Below, piece after piece: positions 4,113 to 9,403 of a stretch of DNA of 9,403 bases. Origin of the DNA: Burkholderiales bacterium (GTDB lineage Bacteria; Pseudomonadota; Gammaproteobacteria; Burkholderiales; SG8-39); the NCBI GenBank assembly GCA_020846575.1, contig JADLDQ010000396.1:1-9403 (forward strand), given 5' to 3'. A program made the translations under genes and the position numbers. Below the pieces are notes generated by a model. The model was not told where the DNA came from and did not search any database. It worked only from the letters and a program-made list of their open reading frames with translations. The first letter of the stretch is position 1; each line of letters starts with the position of its first letter.

Positions 4113-5885
4113 GTGACCGAGGCGCCGGCGATCGATCCGATCACCGCCGAGCTGATCACGCACAGCCTGTGCGCGATCCCGAACGTCATCGACCGCAACA
4201 TCACCCGCACCGCCTACAGCGTACTGGTGTCGGAGTACAAGGACTTCGCCGCCGGCATCGTCGCAGCCGACGGGCGTCTCGTGTGCCAGTGCAAGGGCGG
4301 GCTTCCGGTGTTCGTGGCCAACGCGCTCTCGGCGGCGGTGAACGAGGGCCTGGAGATCTACGGCCGCTGCGGCCTGCGCTCGGGCGACGTGATCCTCACC
4401 AACACCGCGGCCACGCTCGGCCAGCACCTGAACAACGTGGCCATGTACACGCCGATCCGGGTGTCGGAGGACGACGAGGGCCTGTTCGGCTTCATGGTGA
4501 TCGTGGTGCACTGGATGGACGTGGGCGGCTACGCGGTCGGCTCCTGCACTTCCACGCGAACCACCGAGGTGTTCCAGGAAGGAATCCAGTTCCCGGCTCT
4601 CAAGCTGCTGTCGCGCGGGGAGCGGGTACCGGATATCTACCGCCTGGTCCGGGTCAACACCCGCTTCAACCAGCTGGTGCTGGGGGACATGGAGTCGCAG
4701 CTCGCCGGCTGCCTGATGGGGCGCGACATGGCGCTGGAGGTGCTGCGCCGGTTCGGCGTGGACGCAACGCGCGCTGCGGTCGAGGCGTTCTGGCGCCGCA
4801 CCGAGGCTGCGGTGCGCGCCGCCATCCGCGAGATTCCCGACGGCACCTACGAGGCGCAAGCCTTCCTCGACGACGACGGCATCCGCCGCGGCGTGACGCT
4901 GCCGGTCCGCGTGAAGGTCGAGGTGCGCGGCGAGGAGATGACCGTGGACCTCTCGGGGCTCGCAGACCAGGTGCAGGCGCCGTGGAACGCCGGATTCCAG
5001 GGCGGCGCGGTCGCGGCGGTGAGGATCGCCTGCAAGTATTTCTTCGCCTCCGACGAAGTCGCGACCGATGGCGCATTCCGGCCTGTGCGCGTGGTATGCC
5101 GGCCGGGAACCATCATGAGCGCGCAGAACAACGCCGCCATCGCCGGTTCCGGCCACAACCTGCCCACCATCGTGGACACCATACTGCGCGCGCTCGGCCA
5201 GGCGGCGCCGGGCAGAGTGCCGGCGGGCCATCTCGGAAACTACTCGGCGCAGATCATCGTGGATCGCCGCGCCGGGGGGGCGGCCGGCTATCACCTGGAG
5301 GCGGTGGCCGGCGGTTGGGGTGCGGCCAGGCATCGGGACGGGAACGGGCCGTTCCGCTCCATGGCGCACGGCGACACGCCCGAGGTCCCGGTGGAGCTGC
5401 AGGAGGCCACGTATCCGTACCGGGTGAAGCGTGTTCGCCTGCGGCCCGACTCCGGCGGGGCGGGCCGCCATCGCGGCGGGCTCGGCCTGGAGAAGGTATA
5501 TGAGTTGCTGGGCCCGGTGCAGTACACCGCGATGATCGACCGCACCGCATGCCCGCCCTGGGGCATCGAGGGCGGCGGGGACGGCGAGCCCGGGCGGGTG
5601 GAAGTCTGGCGCAACGGCAAACACGTCGCGACCGCGCTCAAGGACGACCTCACCCTGGAGGCGGGCGACGAAATCCGCGTGCTTTCTGCCGGGGGCGGCG
5701 GCTGCGGTGATCCGCTCCAGCGGCCCCTCGAACAGGTGGCCGAGGACCTGCGCTGCGGATTCGTGACGCGCGAGCGCGCTGCGCGCGACTACGGCGTGCG
5801 CATCGACGAGGCCGGGCGCGTTCTGCCGGGCGCGGTGCGCGCGTCGCCGCCCGTGGTGAGCGCATCGGAGCCGAAGCGGCGATGA
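4113..5885 (+). CDS. Hydantoinase B-type subunit (HyuB / N-methylhydantoinase B family)
   Basis: The protein has 590 residues, the usual size for this family. It starts at GTG with a perfect AGGAGG (4100-4105) 7 bases upstream. Family marks in order: DPITAELITHSL (8-19), DFAAGIVAADGRLVCQ (44-59), GDVILTN (91-97), VVHWMDVGGYAVGS (131-144), FQEGIQFPALKL (154-165), PDSGGAGRHRGGLG (445-458), CPPWGIEGGG (480-489) and AGGGGCGDP (526-534). B subunits work with an A subunit in ATP-dependent opening of hydantoin/oxoproline-like rings, or in acetophenone- or acetone-carboxylase-type complexes, in the cytoplasm. The usual NDPYxGGTHxxD segment here reads NTAATLGQHLNN (97-108). Both its Asp positions are thus Thr98 and Asn108, while His105 and the later HxxD (133-136) remain, which hints at a changed metal site. 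No complete A subunit is in the window; the fragment at the left edge may be its partner. Its stop overlaps the next start (ATGA). Family call confident, substrate unknown. Confidence 0.9.
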   Translation: MTEAPAIDPITAELITHSLCAIPNVIDRNITRTAYSVLVSEYKDFAAGIVAADGRLVCQCKGGLPVFVANALSAAVNEGLEIYGRCGLRSGDVILTNTAATLGQHLNNVAMYTPIRVSEDDEGLFGFMVIVVHWMDVGGYAVGSCTSTRTTEVFQEGIQFPALKLLSRGERVPDIYRLVRVNTRFNQLVLGDMESQLAGCLMGRDMALEVLRRFGVDATRAAVEAFWRRTEAAVRAAIREIPDGTYEAQAFLDDDGIRRGVTLPVRVKVEVRGEEMTVDLSGLADQVQAPWNAGFQGGAVAAVRIACKYFFASDEVATDGAFRPVRVVCRPGTIMSAQNNAAIAGSGHNLPTIVDTILRALGQAAPGRVPAGHLGNYSAQIIVDRRAGGAAGYHLEAVAGGWGAARHRDGNGPFRSMAHGDTPEVPVELQEATYPYRVKRVRLRPDSGGAGRHRGGLGLEKVYELLGPVQYTAMIDRTACPPWGIEGGGDGEPGRVEVWRNGKHVATALKDDLTLEAGDEIRVLSAGGGGCGDPLQRPLEQVAEDLRCGFVTRERAARDYGVRIDEAGRVLPGAVRASPPVVSASEPKRR

Positions 5886-6151
5886 AGATCACCGGCGTCG
5901 AGATCTTCGACGTGAAGGCAAGCTGGCGCAAAGCCTGGAACCCGGTGCTGGTGCGCGTGAACACCGACGAGGGCCTGTCCGGGGCCGGCGAGGCGGGGAC
6001 CGCGGTGAGTGGCGGACCCGCCGCCTGTGCCGGCATGGTGAAGGACCTCGCGCAGACGCACCTCCTCGGCGCGGACCCGCTGGATTCGGGCGCGCTGCGG
6101 GCCCTCAGCGCCGCGATGGTTTTTCCAGGGACCCCAGGAGGTTTTCAGTGA
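5882..6151 (+). pseudogene. N-terminal stub of a mandelate racemase/muconate lactonizing enzyme
   Basis: The 89 residues read as the capping domain of the enolase superfamily (MR/MLE group): MKITGVEIFDVKASWRKAWN at the start, then VLVRVNTDEGLSGAGEAG (23-40) and GMVKDLAQTHLLGADPLD (51-68). Members are about 370-400 residues with a C-terminal barrel that carries the metal-binding Asp/Glu/Glu and the acid-base Lys/His. That barrel is missing entirely here, so no catalysis is expected. Similarity fades near residue 75 and the protein ends at a TGA that overlaps the next start codon (GTGA). Its own ATG overlaps the hydantoinase B stop (ATGA). The likely history is a deletion that joined the 5' end of a racemase/dehydratase gene to the ribosome binding site of the downstream gene. 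The stub may still be translated and may help couple translation of its neighbours. A short stand-alone domain with a new role is less likely. Confidence 0.7.
6136..6141 (+). promoter_or_regulatory. Perfect ribosome binding site inside the end of the truncated MR/MLE gene
   Basis: AGGAGG lies 6 bases before the GTG at 6148 and fixes that codon as the start of the binding protein. It falls in the last codons of the truncated upstream gene, which fits a deletion or joining event that kept the downstream gene's signal intact. Confidence 0.8.
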
Positions 6152-7125
6152 ACAGGCACCTGCGTGCAGCTTTCATTTTGCTAGGTGCGGCGCTTGCATT
6201 CGCGCAGCCGCTGCCGGCAATCGCCCAGGCCGAGAAGATCGCCACCCGGCTGGTCGTCGGGCTCTCCGCTGGTGGAACCCACGACCTGGTGGCGCGCGCG
6301 CTCACCGAGGGGCTGCGGAAACTGCTCGGGACACCCGTCCTGGTCGAGAACAAGCCCGGCGCCGGGCAGCGGCTCGCACTCATCGACGTCAAGCGCTCGG
6401 CGCCCGACGGGCGCACGCTGCTGTTCGCGAGCAACGCTCCGTTCGTGATCTATCCGCACACCTTCAGGAAACTCGACTACGACCCGGTCAAGGACTTCAC
6501 GCCGATCGGACGGCTTCTGATTGCCGAGCTCGGGCTCGCGGTGGGGCCCAAGGTGCCGGTGCACAACTTGAAGGAGCTGGCGGCCTGGGCGACGGCCAAC
6601 CCGAAACAGACCTCCTTCGGCACGCCGGGCGCCGGCACGGGTTCTCATTTCGCGGGCATTGTGCTCGGCAAGTCCATCGGCGTCGAATTCACCCACATTC
6701 CCTACAAGGGCGGCGCCCCGGCGATGGCCGATCTCATCGGCGGGCACCTGCCGATGGTCATCAACTCTCTGCCCGGCATGATAGAGGGCCACCGTGCCGG
6801 CAAGTACCGCATCATCGCCACCATCGGGGCGCGGCGCTCCGCGCTGGTTCCGGAACTGCCGACCCTGAAGGAATCCGGTGTGGACGTGGTGTCGGAGGGC
6901 GGCGTCTGGGTCTACGGCCCGGGCGGAATGCCCGCCGAGCTCGTCAAGCGGCTGAACGCGGCGCTGGTGGCGGCGGTCACCGCGCCCGAGCTGCGCGAGC
7001 GGCTCGCCAAGTACGGCCTGATCCTGGCGCCCACGTCGCCGGAGGAACTGGCGAAGCTCCAGGCCGACGAACTGAACCAGTGGGCCGAGCCGGTGCGCTC
7101 GAGCGGCTTCAAGGAAGACGGATGA
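6148..7125 (+). CDS. Bug/TctC-family periplasmic solute-binding protein
   Basis: The protein has 325 residues, the typical length of the tripartite tricarboxylate transporter receptor family (TctC, Bordetella uptake genes). It opens with a signal peptide: basic MNRHLR, a hydrophobic core AAFILLGAALAFA, and a cleavage region PAIAQA around residues 23-28. Mature-domain marks are VVGLSAGGTHDLVARALTEGL (36-56), VENKPGAGQRLA (66-77), ADGT-like APDGRTLLFASN (85-96), DPVKDFTPIGRL (112-123), FGTPGAGTGSHFAG (157-170), IPYKGGAPAMADLIGGH (184-200) and PELPTLKESG (235-244). Such proteins bind small carboxylates or related compounds in the periplasm and normally feed a TctA/TctB permease. No permease gene is in view, which is common for the many orphan Bug proteins of Burkholderiales. 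The start is GTG, set by AGGAGG at 6136-6141, and overlaps the preceding stop. It probably supplies the substrate of the surrounding catabolic enzymes; the ligand cannot be read from the sequence. Confidence 0.92.
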   Translation: MNRHLRAAFILLGAALAFAQPLPAIAQAEKIATRLVVGLSAGGTHDLVARALTEGLRKLLGTPVLVENKPGAGQRLALIDVKRSAPDGRTLLFASNAPFVIYPHTFRKLDYDPVKDFTPIGRLLIAELGLAVGPKVPVHNLKELAAWATANPKQTSFGTPGAGTGSHFAGIVLGKSIGVEFTHIPYKGGAPAMADLIGGHLPMVINSLPGMIEGHRAGKYRIIATIGARRSALVPELPTLKESGVDVVSEGGVWVYGPGGMPAELVKRLNAALVAAVTAPELRERLAKYGLILAPTSPEELAKLQADELNQWAEPVRSSGFKEDG

Positions 7126-7224
7126 CGTGAACGCGATGGCGCAGGCATCGCATTCGTCGCCGTCGGGGAGTACGAGGCGGGCGCTGCGAAGCGGCTTTGC
7201 TTCCTCGCGGTGCGGGGAACCGAC

Positions 7225-8178
7225 ATGAAGACGGTGCTCTGGCCGAACCTCGCCAGGGCGGAGCTGCTCGAACGGCTGCTGGCCGTTCCCGGTATCGAGC
7301 TGGTGGTGACGGACAAGCTCGACGAGCTGGTCGCGGCGTTGCCGGAGGCGCAGGTGCTGGTGATCGGCAGCAGCGCATACGGCCGTGACGTCGCCGAGGC
7401 GGTTCGCGTATATGGGCGCTCGCTGCGCTTCCTGCAGTTGCTCACAGCCGGGTACGAGGGACCACTGATCCACGGCGTGCCGCCGCGCGTGCTGGTGGCG
7501 AACGCAGGCGAGAGCTGGTCGCCCGCCGTGGCGGAGCTGGCGATGACCCTGCTCCTCGCTCTGGTGAAGTGCGTGCCGGCGATCGCCGCCAACCATTCGA
7601 AGCACGGCTGGGAGCGCGGCTTCACGGCGCGCATGGGCGGGCTGGACGAAAAGACCATGGCGATCATCGGCTACGGCAGCATCGGCCGGGAGGTGGCCAG
7701 GCGCGCCCGCGCCTTCGGCATGCGCGTCATCGGCGTGTCGCACTCGGCGCGCCCGGATGCGCTGGCCGACGAGGTGCGGCCGGTGAGCGCGCTGATCGAG
7801 GTGCTCGGCCGGGCCGACGCCATCGTGCTGGCGGTGCCGTTCTCGCCGGAGTCCGAGCGCATGATCGGTGCGAAGGAGCTGGCGGCCTGCAAGCCGGGCG
7901 CGGTGCTCGTCAACATCGCGCGCGGCGGCCTGATCGACCAGGGGGCGCTCGAGGCGGCGCTGAAGAGCGGGACGATCGCTGGCGCGGGCCTGGACGTCAC
8001 CGATCCCGAGCCGCTGCCGCCGGATCATCCCCTCTGGACGAGCCCGAACCTGCTCATCTCGCCGCACTGCTCGGGAGCGAACGGCAAGACCGGGCGGGTG
8101 CGTCTCGCGCGGTTCATCGGCGAGAACATCGAACGCTTCATCGAGGGCGAGCCTGTCGCCCACCGGGTGCTGGCGTAG
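7225..8178 (+). CDS. D-isomer specific 2-hydroxyacid dehydrogenase
   Basis: The protein has 317 residues, normal for the family. It has an outer substrate-binding part (about 1-98 and the C-terminal end) and an inner Rossmann domain (about 100-285). The nucleotide motif GYGSIG is at 149-154. The catalytic residues are all present: Arg233 in VNIARGGLID, Glu262 in DVTDPEPLP and His281 in ISPHCSG. It should interconvert a 2-keto acid and a D-2-hydroxy acid in the cytoplasm, as hydroxypyruvate/glyoxylate reductases and phosphoglycerate dehydrogenases do. After the second beta strand the sequence is VIGVSHSARP, with no Asp at the usual NAD-selecting place and an Arg (176) nearby, which hints at NADP use (inference). 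The ATG at 7225 is preferred over the in-frame GTG at 7210 because the protein then begins MKTVLWP like relatives and has GGGGA 6 bases upstream. It lies 99 bases after the binding protein, same strand, and probably belongs to the same transcript. The gap between them shows no convincing gene. Confidence 0.92.
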   Translation: MKTVLWPNLARAELLERLLAVPGIELVVTDKLDELVAALPEAQVLVIGSSAYGRDVAEAVRVYGRSLRFLQLLTAGYEGPLIHGVPPRVLVANAGESWSPAVAELAMTLLLALVKCVPAIAANHSKHGWERGFTARMGGLDEKTMAIIGYGSIGREVARRARAFGMRVIGVSHSARPDALADEVRPVSALIEVLGRADAIVLAVPFSPESERMIGAKELAACKPGAVLVNIARGGLIDQGALEAALKSGTIAGAGLDVTDPEPLPPDHPLWTSPNLLISPHCSGANGKTGRVRLARFIGENIERFIEGEPVAHRVLA

Positions 8179-8206
8179 CGCGCCGAAATCAATGTCGGTG
8201 CTCGTC

Positions 8207-8223
8207 CTGGAGCGGTTCTCCAG
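8207..8223. terminator. Candidate two-way hairpin between convergent genes
   Basis: CTGGAG at 8207-8212 and CTCCAG at 8218-8223 form a perfect 6-bp stem with a 5-base loop (CGGTT). It sits in the 69-base gap where the plus-strand dehydrogenase gene and the minus-strand glycosyltransferase gene converge. The place suits a bidirectional terminator. There is no T tract on either strand and the stem is short, so termination may be weak or depend on Rho. Confidence 0.4.
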
Positions 8224-8247
8224 CGCCACCGGCGGGCTCGGCGCCGA

Positions 8248-9036
8248 TCAGTCCGGCGCAACCGGCGGCATCCAGGAGAAGTGCTCTATGTCCGAGAGCG
8301 CAATCCCGAGCGTTTCCTCGATCCGGCGCCTTTCCTCGGGCCGCAGCCCGCGCAGCCAGGTTTGCGCCTGCTCGCGGTAGGGCGACAGATCGTGGCAGCC
8401 CTGCGGCGGCGTCTCGCCCAGGGCATGATAGACGGCCGGCCACATGCAGGTGTAGCCCACGCTCGGGCGCGGCAGCACCGCCGCAGCGAGGTTGGCCGCG
8501 CGCAGCATCGCGTAGAACACCCGATCGTCGCAGAAGCCGAGCGGGCGGGGAATGAAGCCCCATTTCAGTCCGAGCGCGAAGGCGCGGCGGCGGAACACGA
8601 AGCAGCTGGTGTCCACGTGCGCGAGCGTCCAGTCCTCCTCCAACCGTACCTTGAGTTCCGTGCCGTCGGGACGAAGCAGCCGCCGCCGCGCGATCAGCAC
8701 ATCGGCGCTCGTGGTCCGCAGCATCTGCAGCACCGCATCGAAGTGACCGGGAAGCAGAATATTGTCCGCGTCCAGGAACTGCAGCAGGTCGTAGTCCCCG
8801 CGCACCCCCAGCATGAATCCGAGGCTGCGCGGGGTGTCGCCGAAATCGGCGCTGTTGCGCCGGACCACGACGTGCTGCACGCCCGCGCGGGTCTCCACCC
8901 AGTCCTGCGGCGCGCCGTCGGCCACCAGGATGTGGTCGGCCTGCAGCGATTGCGCCCGCACCGAGTCGATGCAGCGGCCGAGCACCTGCGCGGACTCCCG
9001 GTGATAGGGCGTGACGACTGCGATCCTGGGCGTCAT
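8248..9036 (-). CDS. Family 2 glycosyltransferase (GT-A fold)
   Basis: The protein has 262 residues with a GT-A nucleotide-sugar-binding domain at the N-terminus: IAVVTPYHRE (5-14), the helix LGRCIDSVRAQSL (19-31), HILVADGA (35-42), then NSADFGDTPRSLGFML (61-76) and the DxD motif in LLQFLDADNILLPGHFD (84-100), with Asp89 and Asp91 expected to hold the metal and sugar nucleotide. The segment DTSCFVFRRRAFALG (142-156) and GFCDD (167-171) fit the acceptor-side and catalytic-base region of GT2 enzymes. No membrane segments are seen, so it is a soluble or peripheral cytoplasmic enzyme. It probably adds a sugar during synthesis of a surface polysaccharide, lipopolysaccharide or a glycosylated protein. 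The ATG at 9034-9036 overlaps the stop of the gene upstream (ATGA), so the two form an operon. It is unrelated in function to the catabolic genes it converges on. Donor and acceptor are unknown. Confidence 0.88.
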   Translation of the reverse strand: MTPRIAVVTPYHRESAQVLGRCIDSVRAQSLQADHILVADGAPQDWVETRAGVQHVVVRRNSADFGDTPRSLGFMLGVRGDYDLLQFLDADNILLPGHFDAVLQMLRTTSADVLIARRRLLRPDGTELKVRLEEDWTLAHVDTSCFVFRRRAFALGLKWGFIPRPLGFCDDRVFYAMLRAANLAAAVLPRPSVGYTCMWPAVYHALGETPPQGCHDLSPYREQAQTWLRGLRPEERRRIEETLGIALSDIEHFSWMPPVAPD

Positions 9037-9403
9037 GAGGCTGGCGCGCCGGTCGCGAGCGTGGCGTGCTCCCGGCGCACGCTGTGGCTGATGCCGCAAA
9101 GGCGATTGCAGGCGCGCATCCGCGCGCGGATGAAGTCGGCATCCTCCCAGAAACGGCGCAGGTCGCCGTAGCGCGACAGACGCATGCCGGGAAATACCGG
9201 GGCAAAGCACAGGCGCGCCACGCCGTAGAGGTCCACCATGATGTTGCGCTCGTAGGTGTTGCAGATGTGCTCTTCGGTAGCGAGCGGCGCCGCCCAGCCG
9301 AGCCGGTGATCCCGCCCGTTCGCGAGCGAGCGGAAGTACATCGCCGCCTGCGATAGCCAGGCAGGGTTGAGACCGAGCCGGTACTTCTGGTCGCAGCGCC
9401 GGA
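9033..9403 (-). CDS. Unrecognised protein, C-terminal part, in operon with the glycosyltransferase (partial)
   Basis: The frame is open on the minus strand from the right edge to a TGA at 9033-9035, showing the last 122 residues. The internal ATG at 9339-9341 is not a convincing start, because the sequence before it (KYRLGLNPAWLSQAA) already looks like coding sequence. Seen in it are NTYERNIMVDLYGVARL, then CFAPVFPGMRLSRYGDL, then an aromatic and basic helix FWEDADFIRARMRACNRLCG, and a low-complexity tail ending ATLATGAPAS. It is rich in Arg, Tyr, Trp and Cys, with no membrane segment in the visible part. I do not recognise the family. The 4-base overlap with the glycosyltransferase gene suggests a joint role, for example in synthesis of a surface glycan, but the function is left open. 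Confidence 0.7.
   Translation of the reverse strand, partial: RRCDQKYRLGLNPAWLSQAAMYFRSLANGRDHRLGWAAPLATEEHICNTYERNIMVDLYGVARLCFAPVFPGMRLSRYGDLRRFWEDADFIRARMRACNRLCGISHSVRREHATLATGAPAS

Noticed and set aside
3678..5624. A 648-codon frame on the minus strand opposite hydantoinase B.
   Set aside because: It is rich in His, Arg, Ala and Asp in the manner of an antisense shadow of a GC-rich gene. The plus-strand frame has clear HyuB motifs.
7127..7228. A 33-codon GTG frame between the binding protein and the dehydrogenase whose stop overlaps the dehydrogenase ATG.
   Set aside because: It has only a poorly spaced AAGGA upstream and a Ser/Ala/Arg-rich composition typical of a shifted frame in GC-rich DNA. 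No family likeness.
6181..8229. A 682-codon minus-strand frame opposite the binding protein and dehydrogenase genes.
   Set aside because: It is a shadow of two well-supported plus-strand genes. No motifs, no ribosome binding site.
1..9403. Signs of phage, transposon, CRISPR, toxin-antitoxin or defence systems.
   Set aside because: No transposase, integrase, regularly spaced repeats, nuclease, or small toxin/antitoxin pairs were found. All recognised genes are metabolic, transport or glycan genes.

Overview
The window is a GC-rich, densely coded stretch that most resembles an accessory catabolic locus of a betaproteobacterium (Burkholderiales/Alcaligenaceae type). The placement is inferred from three things: the high GC content, an orphan Bug/TctC-type periplasmic binding protein, and the mix of hydantoinase, M24, enolase-superfamily and 2-hydroxyacid dehydrogenase genes. 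No rRNA, tRNA, CRISPR array, insertion sequence or integrase was seen.

Left part (1-1250): the C-terminal end of a hydantoinase/oxoprolinase A subunit runs in from the left. It faces a small minus-strand RidA-family gene, and a strong 12-bp convergent hairpin lies between them. Behind the RidA gene is an isolated C-terminal scrap of an FMN-dependent alpha-hydroxyacid dehydrogenase, also on the minus strand, which looks like a gene remnant. A degenerate intergenic repeat may sit at its broken end.

Central plus-strand block (1192-8178): a sigma70-like promoter precedes two ATGA-coupled creatinase/prolidase-fold (M24) genes. Both have lost most of the residues that bind metal in true M24 peptidases. 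After a gap with two small hairpins comes a 119-residue protein of unknown family with its own strong ribosome binding site. Then follow hydantoinase B, an 89-residue N-terminal stub of a mandelate racemase/muconate lactonizing enzyme, a complete Bug-type solute-binding protein, and a complete D-2-hydroxyacid dehydrogenase. From hydantoinase B to the binding protein the genes overlap by ATGA and GTGA. The dehydrogenase follows after a gap of about 100 bases.

Right part (8248-9403): a minus-strand operon unrelated to the catabolic block. It holds a family 2 glycosyltransferase and, overlapping it by ATGA, the C-terminal part of an unrecognised upstream gene cut by the window edge.

How they may work together (inference): the binding protein would capture a small organic acid or amide in the periplasm. 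The hydantoinase-type and M24-fold proteins would act on an amide, lactam or guanidino compound, and the dehydrogenase would interconvert a 2-keto and a 2-hydroxy acid. The substrate cannot be read from the sequence. No obvious new defence or mobile system is present. The points most worth a second look are the paired degenerate M24 proteins, the truncated enolase-superfamily gene that overlaps both neighbours, the altered motif in hydantoinase B, and the orphan 119-residue protein.
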